From CAISIP01 sp031367285 (GTDB lineage: Bacteria > Pseudomonadota > Gammaproteobacteria > Burkholderiales > Burkholderiaceae_C), in the NCBI GenBank assembly GCA_031367285.1, contig JANLPN010000042.1, forward strand, positions 1-7,994: a DNA stretch of 7,994 nucleotides. Reading direction: 5' to 3'. Every line of letters starts with the position of its first letter. Position 1 is the first letter of the stretch. Below are positions 1-6,804 of the stretch, piece by piece. The position numbers were made by a program, and so were the translations under genes. The notes beneath the pieces were generated by a model. The model worked only from the letters and a program-made list of their open reading frames with translations. It made no database searches and was not told the origin of the DNA.

Positions 1-245
1 CCGCGCGCAACCGGCTCTGTGGCTGGCGGGTGTGTCAGCACGGTGTTCAAGGCAATTGGGCTCCCATGGCGGCTATTGTCGCGGCAAGCGTGAACCAGGC
101 GCAGGGTGCATGGCCGAGCGCCGGCGCCCCATGCCGGACGACAGGGCGGGCGGATTTTGCCGACTTCCCGCACTGTCTGGGTTAAACTGCCCCGTCGTCC
201 TGCGCCTCCCCGTATGGCCATCGCACTTTTCAGGAATGCGGCTGC
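1..245. other. Upstream region without a recognisable gene
   Basis: No convincing coding region was found on either strand. The short open frames here have arginine-, glycine- and cysteine-rich translations without a motif, and reverse-strand ATG frames stop quickly. A -10-like TAAACT lies at 183-188 and a weak TTGCCG at 157-162, but their spacing of 20 bases is poor, so a promoter for the caspase gene is only possible. An AGGAA at 232-236, nine bases before the ATG at 246, is a reasonable ribosome binding site for that gene. Confidence 0.5.
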
Positions 246-2261
246 ATGACCGTCCGACTCCACCAGTTGTTTTGCCTGTGCGTGCTGCTTTGCTTCGGTG
301 CGCTGCCGGTGCACGCCAAACGTATTGCCCTGGTCATAGGAAACGACAACTACGCCCTGGTTACCAAACTCGAAAAAGCCGGCAACGATGCGGACGCCAT
401 GGCACGGGAGCTGACCGCGGCCGGCTTCGAGGTGCGCAAATACAAGGACCTGGCATTCAAGCAGATGGTGGTGGCGTTCGAAACCTTCTTCGACAAGATC
501 AAAGGTGGCGACGAGGTTGCCGTGTTTTATGCCGGGCACGGCGTACAGACCGACCGCGGCAGTTACCTGCTGCCCACTGACGTGGAGGGTGAGACCCAGT
601 CCCAGATCGAGAAGGTCTCCTATTCGGTCAACGGCCTGCTGGAAGAGCTGGACAAGATCAAGCCGCGTTTCAGCCTGCTGATCGTGGACGCCTGCCGCGA
701 CAACCCGCTGCGCTCGCGCGGGCGCAGCATAGGCGTCGCGCGCGGACTGAATGCGCCCGACCTGGCCAAAGGCCAGATGGTGGTTTTTTCGGCCGGCAAG
801 AACCAGCGCGCGCTGGACTCGCTGAACGAGAAAGACGGCAACCCGAACGGCGTATTCACACGCGAGTTCGTGGCCCGTATGCGGCGTCCCGGGGTGAGCG
901 TGGAGCAGCTGGCGATCGAAGTCAAGAATTCGGTGGAGCAGCTGGCGCGCACGGTGGAACACGACCAGCGGCCCCTGATCGTCAACGACTCTACCGGCGA
1001 CTTCTATTTTTTTGCGCCCAGTGCGGCCCGTGCGGCCGCGCCCGGTCAGGCGCCTGCCATCGACCAGTCGCTGCGTGAAGACCAGTTCTGGGCCGACACC
1101 AAAGCGCCCGACAACATGGAAGGCTACGAGGCCTACCTGGGTGTGTACCCCAATGGGCGTTATGCGGGCCTGGCTCGGGCCAATATTTCGCGCCTGAGAA
1201 CACGTGCTCCGGCGCCTGGCGCCGCTATGGCAGCCGACACCCAGCCGACCTCACGGTCGCCGTCGAGCCCCGCTGCGGCGCAGCCGGCTACTGCAGCGCC
1301 GGCGCCCGGACCGGCTACAGCGTTACAGCTGGCGGCGGCGCCATCGAGCGCACTGGTCGTGACCAGCCCGCCGGCAGCCGCGGACACAACGCGGCCGGCT
1401 CCGGCCGGCTCCGGTGGCGCCGGCACACGCACCAGTTACACGCTGTCCAACGGCGACAAATACGAAGGCGACGTGGTCGGCGCGGTGCGTACCGGCCAGG
1501 GCAAATACCAGTTCGCCAACGGTGACCGCTACGAAGGGGCACTGGTGGACAACGCCTTTACCGGCAAAGGCGTGATGAGTTTTGCCTATGGCGACCGGTT
1601 TGAGGGCGACTATGTACGCGGCGCCAAACACGGCCAGGGCGTCTATGTGTTTGCCAACAAGGACCGCTACGAGGGTGCCTACGCCGACAACCTGTTTGAG
1701 GGCAAGGGCTCCTTCATCTATGCCAGCGGCGAGCGCTACGACGGCGAGTTCGCGCATGGCGCCAAACATGGCAAGGGTGTGTACCGGTTTGCCAACGGCG
1801 AAACCTATGACGGCAGCTACGTGGACAACGCCTACGACGGGCGCGGCAGTTATACCTACGCCAGCGGCGACCGGTATGAGGGCGAATACAAACGCGGTAT
1901 CAAGCAGGGGCAGGGCATTTACCGCTTTGCCAACGGCGACCGTTATGAGGGCGGTTTTTTAAACAACGTATTCAACGGTTCGGGCAAGCTGTTTCTGGCC
2001 ACGCGTGACCGCTATGAAGGGGAATTCCGCGACAACGTCAAGGACGGAAACGGCGTGCACTATTTTGCCAATGGCGACCGTTATGAAGGCGCGTTTCGCG
2101 GCGGCGTGCAGGCTGGCAGCGGCACCCACGTGTATGCCAACGGCGACAAATACATTGGCCTGTTTGAAGGCGGCGTGCGGCATGGCAAAGGGGTGTACCA
2201 GTATGCCAATGGCCAGAAGCGGGATATGGAGTTTGTCAACGGGGTGGAGAAGACCAATTGA
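246..2261 (+). CDS. Exported caspase-fold (peptidase C14) protein with C-terminal MORN repeats
   Basis: This 671-residue protein opens with a signal peptide: a hydrophobic core at about 7-21 ending VHA, with likely cleavage after A24. Residues 25 to about 256 form a caspase p20-like domain of the bacterial metacaspase (orthocaspase) type. It has the catalytic His in YAGHG (H98) and Cys in DACRDNP (C150), with D148 two residues before the Cys as in Arg/Lys-specific metacaspases. Residues 276-316 are a helical segment (FW..., YPNGRYAGLA) often seen behind such domains. About 317-395 is an Ala/Pro-rich linker, then eleven exact 23-residue MORN repeats (402-654) and a degenerate twelfth. The start is supported by AGGAA nine bases upstream and the signal peptide. 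The protein is probably periplasmic or envelope-attached. Cleaved targets are unknown; MORN arrays in other proteins bind lipids or proteins or act as scaffolds. The stop overlaps the next gene's start. Confidence 0.93.
   Translation: MTVRLHQLFCLCVLLCFGALPVHAKRIALVIGNDNYALVTKLEKAGNDADAMARELTAAGFEVRKYKDLAFKQMVVAFETFFDKIKGGDEVAVFYAGHGVQTDRGSYLLPTDVEGETQSQIEKVSYSVNGLLEELDKIKPRFSLLIVDACRDNPLRSRGRSIGVARGLNAPDLAKGQMVVFSAGKNQRALDSLNEKDGNPNGVFTREFVARMRRPGVSVEQLAIEVKNSVEQLARTVEHDQRPLIVNDSTGDFYFFAPSAARAAAPGQAPAIDQSLREDQFWADTKAPDNMEGYEAYLGVYPNGRYAGLARANISRLRTRAPAPGAAMAADTQPTSRSPSSPAAAQPATAAPAPGPATALQLAAAPSSALVVTSPPAAADTTRPAPAGSGGAGTRTSYTLSNGDKYEGDVVGAVRTGQGKYQFANGDRYEGALVDNAFTGKGVMSFAYGDRFEGDYVRGAKHGQGVYVFANKDRYEGAYADNLFEGKGSFIYASGERYDGEFAHGAKHGKGVYRFANGETYDGSYVDNAYDGRGSYTYASGDRYEGEYKRGIKQGQGIYRFANGDRYEGGFLNNVFNGSGKLFLATRDRYEGEFRDNVKDGNGVHYFANGDRYEGAFRGGVQAGSGTHVYANGDKYIGLFEGGVRHGKGVYQYANGQKRDMEFVNGVEKTN
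1449..2258 (+). repeat. MORN-encoding tandem repeat, 69-base unit, 11 copies plus one degenerate
   Basis: Eleven consecutive 69-base units run without any insertion or deletion from 1449 to 2207, each coding for 23 residues with the pattern NGDRYEG...G.G.Y.FA. A twelfth, degraded unit (NGQKRDMEF) fills 2208-2258. Units are well conserved in protein but diverged in DNA, so this is an old, selected array rather than a recent slippage expansion. Repeats 1-8 alternate in the middle segment. Odd copies carry a small or basic stretch such as RGAKHGQG (3), HGAKHGKG (5) and RGIKQGQG (7). Even copies carry DN or NN followed by F or Y: DNAFTGKG (2), DNLFEGKG (4), DNAYDGRG (6), NNVFNGSG (8). The rhythm breaks at copies 9-10. 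Confidence 0.95.
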
Positions 2262-3307
2262 AGAAACCAACTGACTACACACGCGGGCAGGCACTGCCGG
2301 AGCTGCTGGCACGGCGCATCATGATCCTCGATGGCGCCATGGGCACCATGATCCAGCGTTTCCGGCTCAGCGAGGCGCAGTACCGGGGCGAGGCTTTCAA
2401 GGACTTCCACAAGGACGTGAAAGGCAACAACGAGTTGCTGAGCCTGACCCGGCCCGACGTGATCGCCGACATCCACGAGGCTTACCTGGCCTGTGGCGCC
2501 GATCTGATAGAGACCAACACCTTCGGCGCCACCAGCGTGGCGCAGGCGGACTACGACATGGCGCATCTGGCGCGCGACATGAATCTGGCCTCGGCGCGGA
2601 TTGCGCGTGCCGCCTGTGACAAGTTCTCCACGCCCGAACAGCCGCGTTTCGTGGTCGGCGCCCTCGGCCCAACCCCCAAAACCGCGAGTATCAGCCCCGA
2701 CGTGAACGACCCCGGCGCGCGCAATGTGAGCTTTGAGCAACTGCGCGCGGCGTACCACGCGCAGACCCTGGCGCTGATCGAAGGCGGCAGCGACCTGTTG
2801 CTGGTGGAGACGATTTTCGACACGCTGAACGCCAAGGCAGCGCTGTTTGCGATTGACGAGGTGTTCGAGGAAACCGGCGAACGACTGCCTCTCATCATCA
2901 GCGGCACCGTCACCGATGCTTCCGGCCGCATCCTGAGCGGGCAGACCGTGACGGCGTTCTGGTACAGCGTGCGCCACGCACAGCCGCTGGCAGTAGGACT
3001 GAACTGCGCGCTGGGTGCGGCACTCATGCGGCCCTATATCCAGGAGCTCAACCGGGTGGCGCCCGACACTTTTATCAGCTGTTACCCGAATGCCGGCCTG
3101 CCGAACCCCATGTCGGAGACCGGTTTTGACGAAACCCCGGAAGTCACGTCGCGGCTGCTCAAGGAGTTTGCCGAGCAGGGCTTGGTGAACATCGTGGGTG
3201 GCTGCTGCGGAACTACGCCAGAGCATATTGGCGCCATTCGCGATGCGGTGGCTCCGCTGCCTGTACGTGCGCTGGCCCGCCAGCATTTCTACCAGCAAGC
3301 GGCCTGA
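2258..3307 (+). CDS. MetH-type homocysteine S-methyltransferase module (stand-alone)
   Basis: This 349-residue protein matches the N-terminal homocysteine-binding barrel of cobalamin-dependent methionine synthase and ends where that module ends in E. coli MetH. It activates homocysteine as a zinc thiolate for methylation. The three zinc ligands are visible: C250 in GLNCALG, and C316-C317 in GGCCGTTPEHI. Other MetH blocks are LDGAMGTMIQ near the start, ETNTFGAT, LGPTPKTASISPDVNDP and ETIFDTLNAKAA. The folate, cobalamin and reactivation domains are absent, so it must work with a separately encoded partner that is not in this window. Split MetH proteins are known in Burkholderiales. The TTG start (2258) overlaps the caspase gene's TGA as TTGA, with GGAGA at 2246-2250 seven bases upstream, which implies translational coupling. 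The first ATG would cut into the first barrel strand. It could instead use another methyl donor, but similarity to MetH is far closer than to MmuM/BhmT. Confidence 0.92.
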   Translation: MKKPTDYTRGQALPELLARRIMILDGAMGTMIQRFRLSEAQYRGEAFKDFHKDVKGNNELLSLTRPDVIADIHEAYLACGADLIETNTFGATSVAQADYDMAHLARDMNLASARIARAACDKFSTPEQPRFVVGALGPTPKTASISPDVNDPGARNVSFEQLRAAYHAQTLALIEGGSDLLLVETIFDTLNAKAALFAIDEVFEETGERLPLIISGTVTDASGRILSGQTVTAFWYSVRHAQPLAVGLNCALGAALMRPYIQELNRVAPDTFISCYPNAGLPNPMSETGFDETPEVTSRLLKEFAEQGLVNIVGGCCGTTPEHIGAIRDAVAPLPVRALARQHFYQQAA

Positions 3308-3310
3308 GGT

Positions 3311-4336
3311 TCAGCGCGGCGCACCTTCCGGTGCCTGGCGGCCAGCACCGCGTTTTAGCTGCTGGTTGGCAGTTTCGCGGATCAGCTCGCGCAGCCAGCG
3401 GTGTTCGGCTGATCGCTGGGCGCGTTCGTGCCACATCAGGAAATAACGGATGCGCGGCAGCTTGAGTGGTGGCAAAAATACCTGCAGGTCCGCCTGACTG
3501 GCAAACTGGAACGCCATGTGCCCGGAGGTGGTCAGCACCAGGTCGCTTTGCGCCAGAATACGTGGCAAGGTGTTGAAATATGGCACCCAGGCCACTACCC
3601 GGCGCGTGTAGCCGCGTTCGGCCAGCAGGCGGTCCACCACGCCGGGGCGGGTGCCCGAGGCCGGTGACGCCGCCACATGCGGCAGTTCCAGATACTGTTC
3701 CAGCGTCATGTCCTGCCGGATCCGGGGGTTGGCGCGCGCCGCCACCGACAACACGTTGTCGTCAAAAAGGGTGACGTAACGCACCGTGGAGGAGCGGATC
3801 AGATTGGACTCGACCAGCACCTCGGCCTGACCGGACTCGAGCAGGTCCGCGCCGTCGGAGTCGCTGCGCACGGGAGTCACCACGACGGACGCACCGGGCG
3901 CGCCCGCGCGGATGGCACCCAGGATCGCACCCAGCAGGTCGGCACTGATGAAGTCGGGAATCGCCAGTTTGAGCGAGCGGGTCATGGCGCGCGGGTCGAA
4001 GGCTTTCGGTGCGTCGAGCAGGGTCTGCATCTCCGACAGGATTCGCCGCGCCGGTACCAGCAACGACATGGCGTGGTCCGTCGGAATCATGGCGTGCCCG
4101 CCCCGCACCACCACCGGGTCTCCCAGCGCAGTGCGCAGGCGCCGCAGCGTCACGCTCATCTGGGGCTGCGACTGGCCGAGGGACTCCGCGGCGCGCGACA
4201 CGCTGCCTTCGGTCAGCAGCGCCACCAGCGCGCGCAGCTGGCTGATCTCCAGGCCCGGTGGAGCGGACGGCCGCGACCTGGCCAACCGGGGGCGCGGTGC
4301 ACGCACGGAGGGCGTTGAAGCGGACTTTTCGACCAT
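3311..4336 (-). CDS. LysR-type transcriptional regulator, NodD/NahR-like group
   Basis: This 341-residue protein has a winged helix-turn-helix at about 30-88; the recognition region is SVSRAAESLGQSQPQMSVTL (45-64). An effector-binding domain follows at about 120-325. Features resembling the NodD/NahR/LinR subgroup are the IPDFISADLLGAIL strand-helix, VPYFNTLPRILAQSDLVLTT, and the WHERAQRS...HRWLRELI block near the end. Members of that group usually activate catabolic or symbiosis genes in response to aromatic or other small carboxylated effectors. The N-terminus carries about 28 extra basic, proline-rich residues before the DNA-binding domain. The ATG at 4336 is the best start, though GTG (codon 11) or TTG (codon 18) would give a more typical length. 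It is divergent from the sulfatase gene, the classic arrangement for a LysR regulator and its target. Its effector cannot be told from the sequence. Confidence 0.93.
   Translation of the reverse strand: MVEKSASTPSVRAPRPRLARSRPSAPPGLEISQLRALVALLTEGSVSRAAESLGQSQPQMSVTLRRLRTALGDPVVVRGGHAMIPTDHAMSLLVPARRILSEMQTLLDAPKAFDPRAMTRSLKLAIPDFISADLLGAILGAIRAGAPGASVVVTPVRSDSDGADLLESGQAEVLVESNLIRSSTVRYVTLFDDNVLSVAARANPRIRQDMTLEQYLELPHVAASPASGTRPGVVDRLLAERGYTRRVVAWVPYFNTLPRILAQSDLVLTTSGHMAFQFASQADLQVFLPPLKLPRIRYFLMWHERAQRSAEHRWLRELIRETANQQLKRGAGRQAPEGAPR
3330..3356 (+). terminator. Candidate weak intrinsic terminator for the rightward MetH transcript
   Basis: GGTG-C-CTGG (3330-3338) can pair with CCAGCACC (3342-3349) as eight base pairs with one bulged C and a CGG loop. 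After GCG comes a four-T run (3353-3356). It lies inside the 3' end of the convergent lysR gene because only three bases separate the two stop codons. A competing hairpin, GCACC-TTCC-GGTGC (3321-3334), overlaps it. The T-tract is short, so Rho-dependent ending is equally possible. Confidence 0.3.
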
Positions 4337-4345
4337 GACGCCTGA

Positions 4346-4367
4346 GTTATACAGTCTATGTCTACAA
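4346..4367. promoter_or_regulatory. Candidate LysR operator and lysR -10 region in the divergent intergenic space
   Basis: An imperfect inverted repeat, TTATACA-N7-TCTACAA (4347-4367), has five of seven arm positions symmetric around T4357. It is AT-rich in a GC-rich setting. On the minus strand the left arm overlaps TATAAC (4346-4351), a good -10 for lysR that would place the transcript start about three bases before its ATG. Binding here could both autoregulate lysR and activate the sulfatase gene. The exact T-N11-A core of LysR sites is only loosely met. Confidence 0.35.
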
Positions 4368-4372
4368 GACCA

Positions 4373-4401
4373 TTGTGCGGCAAGCGGTGGCGATCTAAAA
4401 A
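4373..4401 (+). promoter_or_regulatory. Weak candidate promoter for the sulfatase gene
   Basis: TTGTGC (4373-4378) and TAAAAA (4396-4401) are separated by 17 bases. The -35 match is poor (three of six), as expected for an activator-dependent promoter. Transcription would start at about 4408, the A of the sulfatase ATG, and no Shine-Dalgarno sequence precedes that ATG. The message may therefore be leaderless. Confidence 0.3.
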
Positions 4402-4407
4402 TGGGCC

Positions 4408-5715
4408 ATGCGCGACACCCACGATCAGGCGGTACGCCGCCCCAACATCATCTTCATCCTCGCCGACGACCTGGGCTGGGGCGACCTGTCCTGTTACGGC
4501 CGGCCGGACTACACCACACCGCATATGGACCGGTTGGCCGCCGAGGGAGCGCGCCTGACCGATTGTTATGCGGCCTCCGCGACCTGCTCGCCCACCCGCA
4601 TATCGCTGCTTACCGGGCGCTACCCGGCACGCCACCCGGCCGGCATTGCCGAGCCGCTGCTGCACTGGGTGCACGGCGACACGCTGGGGCTGGAGCCGGA
4701 ATTTCCGGCGCTGCCGCGTCTGCTGTCGGGCGCAGGCTACAAGAGCGCGTTATTGGGCAAATGGCACTGCGGCGAGCCACCGCTGTTCGGGCCGCTCAAG
4801 TCGGGCTTCGATGAGTTCTTCGGGCTAAAAAGCACCGGGGCGGCGTATTTCAGCTACCGCGGCGAGGACGGCCGCTACCTGGCCATGGACGGCGACGAAG
4901 AGGCCGGACGGGCCGGTTACCTGACCCACGTACTCACGGACCGGGCCTGCGACTTCATCGAACGCAACCAGGCCAACCCGTTCTACCTGTCGCTGCATTA
5001 CACCGCGCCCCACTGGCCCTGGGAGGCCCCGTACCAGGAAGAGGAATACGACGACCGGCCGGCCACTACCAACGGCGGCTCGATCGAAGTGTTCGCCGAA
5101 ATGATGCGCGCGCTCGACGACGGCGTGGGCAAGCTGATGGACACGTTGCGCCGGCTGGGGCTGGACGGCAATACCCTGGTGGTGCTGACCAGCGACAACG
5201 GCGGCGAACGTTACTCCTACCACTATCCGCTGACCGGCTACATCCGTCTGCTGCGCGAAGGTGGTATCCGGGTGCCGGGCATCGCACGCTGGCGTGGCCA
5301 GATACCGGCCGGGCAGGTCAGCCCCCAAATGTGCATTACCATGGACTGGACCGCGACTTTCCTGGCCCTGGCCGGTGCGGCGGCCGACCCGCGTTATCCG
5401 CCCGACGGCGTGGATTTGATGCCGGTGCTGCGCGGCGAACAGGCCTGCTTCGACCGCACGTTGTTCTGGCGTACACCGACCGCCAGCGCGGCGCGACGCG
5501 GGCCATGGAAATACTTCCGGCACCAGAACGCGCAGCAGGCGAGCCTGTTCAACCTGGTGCGCGATATCCGCGAATACGCCGACTTCTCCGGCGACCATCC
5601 CCAGCTGCTGCAGGAACTGAGCTCAGCCTACGCGGAGTGGGAAAACACCGTGTTGCCGCGTCCGGCGCCACCCGCCGCGCCGGGTGTTGCCGGCCTGGAT
5701 TTCCAGATTTACTGA
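4408..5715 (+). CDS. Formylglycine-dependent sulfatase (arylsulfatase family)
   Basis: This 435-residue member of the alkaline-phosphatase-fold sulfatase family hydrolyses sulfate esters. The maturation motif C-S-P-T-R (C60, followed by LLTGR) marks a Cys-type enzyme needing conversion to formylglycine; no maturase gene is in the window. Calcium ligands are visible as D20-D21 (ILADDLGWGD) and D263-N264 (TSDNGGE). Further active-site residues are K118 and H120 (GKWHCG) and H202 (TAPHWPW). The lysine normally found five residues before the EGG motif (284-286) is Ile279 here, with Arg280 next to it. No signal peptide is seen, so a cytoplasmic enzyme acting on imported substrate is likely. The ATG at 4408 is the earliest sensible start, 19 residues before the metal-binding Asp pair. 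It is divergent from lysR and 72 bases upstream of a Bug protein gene, probably co-transcribed. Exact substrate is unknown; phosphonate or phosphodiester activity is possible in this superfamily. Confidence 0.92.
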   Translation: MRDTHDQAVRRPNIIFILADDLGWGDLSCYGRPDYTTPHMDRLAAEGARLTDCYAASATCSPTRISLLTGRYPARHPAGIAEPLLHWVHGDTLGLEPEFPALPRLLSGAGYKSALLGKWHCGEPPLFGPLKSGFDEFFGLKSTGAAYFSYRGEDGRYLAMDGDEEAGRAGYLTHVLTDRACDFIERNQANPFYLSLHYTAPHWPWEAPYQEEEYDDRPATTNGGSIEVFAEMMRALDDGVGKLMDTLRRLGLDGNTLVVLTSDNGGERYSYHYPLTGYIRLLREGGIRVPGIARWRGQIPAGQVSPQMCITMDWTATFLALAGAAADPRYPPDGVDLMPVLRGEQACFDRTLFWRTPTASAARRGPWKYFRHQNAQQASLFNLVRDIREYADFSGDHPQLLQELSSAYAEWENTVLPRPAPPAAPGVAGLDFQIY

Positions 5716-5787
5716 GGCCCGGCGAGTCGCCTGCGCCGCCAACTAATCGACCCGCCTCTTCCACCCCCACCCCAGGAGTTCACCGCC

Positions 5788-6771
5788 ATGCCTATTACAA
5801 GTTTTCCCAACCGCCACCGACGCCTGGTGCTGGCGCTGGCGGTAGGGGCTGCCGCAGGTGCCGCCCTGGCCCAGAGCGCTTATCCGTCCAAGCCGGTACG
5901 CATCATCGTTCCGGCGGCGGCCGGCAGCTCGGCCGACGTCATCGCCCGCTTGCTGGGTGAACGCATGTCCAAGCTCGGGCCCCAGCCATGGATCATCGAA
6001 AACCGGCCCGGTGCCGGCGGAACCATTGGCGCCGACGTAGTCGCCAAAGCCACCGCCGACGGCCACACGCTGCTTTTTACGGCCAACAACTTCATCATCT
6101 CGCCCAAGCTGTTTCCGTCCGTGCCGTACGACATCTACCGTGACTTCACGCCCATCGGCCTGGTGGCGACGGGGCAGGACGCGATCTTTGCCCACCCCTC
6201 GCTCAACGCCAAATCGCTCGCCGACCTGTTGGCAGCGGCCAAACGCTCGCCGGATGGGCTCAACTACGGCGCGCCTTTCCTGGGCTCCTCCGCGCATCTG
6301 ATCATGGAGAGCCTGGCACGCGCCGCCAACATGAAGCTGAACTTCATCCCTGCCAGCGGCGGACCGCAATCGTTCACCGAGGCCATGGCCGGTCGTGTGC
6401 CGGTGGTGATAGGCTCGGCGGCGGCAGGTGAGCAACTGGTCAAGACCGGCAAGCTGAGCGCCGTGGCCGTGGTGGCCGATGAACGCTCCGCCATGTTGCC
6501 CGACGTGCCCACGCTGAAGGAAGCCGGTTTTCCGGCTGTGAACCTGCCGTTCTGGTTCGGACTCTACGGGCCGGCCAAACTGCCGGCTCCCATCGTGCAA
6601 CAGGTCAACAAGGAGCTTGCGCTCACATTGGGCGACAAGGAGTTCGCCCAGGGGCTGGTCAGCCGGGGATTCTTTCCACGCCCAGGCGCACCGGCCGGCC
6701 TGGAGTACGCAATGCGAGAAGGTGAGCCGGTATTTGCCAAAGCCATTGCGGACGCGGGCGTCAAGCCATAA
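5788..6771 (+). CDS. Bug/TctC-family periplasmic solute-binding protein
   Basis: This 327-residue protein has a signal peptide with a basic start (NRHRR), an Ala/Leu/Gly core at about 13-27, and likely cleavage between A28 and Q29. The mature part begins with the family hallmark YPSKPVRIIVP, followed by AGSSADVIARLLGERM, then NRPGAGGTIGADVVAKATADGHTLL. These are the loops that bind a carboxylated ligand through water molecules in Bug proteins. Length is normal for the family. AGGAG at 5774-5778, nine bases before the ATG, is a strong ribosome binding site. It follows the sulfatase gene with no visible terminator between. TctA/TctB membrane components are absent nearby, which is common because Bug genes in Burkholderiales greatly outnumber transporters. 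Co-location with a sulfatase and LysR regulator suggests capture or sensing of that pathway's substrate, an inference only. Confidence 0.95.
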   Translation: MPITSFPNRHRRLVLALAVGAAAGAALAQSAYPSKPVRIIVPAAAGSSADVIARLLGERMSKLGPQPWIIENRPGAGGTIGADVVAKATADGHTLLFTANNFIISPKLFPSVPYDIYRDFTPIGLVATGQDAIFAHPSLNAKSLADLLAAAKRSPDGLNYGAPFLGSSAHLIMESLARAANMKLNFIPASGGPQSFTEAMAGRVPVVIGSAAAGEQLVKTGKLSAVAVVADERSAMLPDVPTLKEAGFPAVNLPFWFGLYGPAKLPAPIVQQVNKELALTLGDKEFAQGLVSRGFFPRPGAPAGLEYAMREGEPVFAKAIADAGVKP

Positions 6772-6804
6772 CCGTCCCCGCTCTGGCCCCGCGCACAATA
6801 GGCC

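Noticed and set aside
32..580. A 182-codon forward open frame overlapping the caspase start
   Set aside because: Its translation is Arg/Gly/Cys-rich without motifs and overlaps the signal peptide and catalytic core of the caspase gene in another frame.
1391..1420. Short GC-rich direct repeats in the linker of the caspase protein
   Set aside because: They are low-complexity Ala/Pro/Gly-coding DNA in a disordered linker and have no sign of separate function.
2081..3298. A 405-codon open frame antisense to the MetH module
   Set aside because: It is the mirror frame of a strongly conserved gene in GC-rich DNA. Its translation is His/Arg/Gln-rich without motifs and it would overlap the MORN array.
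3912..4814. A 300-codon forward open frame spanning lysR, the divergent region and the sulfatase start
   Set aside because: It crosses a genuine intergenic promoter region and two clear genes in other frames, with no recognisable domain.
5743..6798. A 351-codon reverse open frame opposite the Bug gene
   Set aside because: It is the complementary shadow of a well-recognised gene, with no domain and low-complexity Gly/Arg/His composition.
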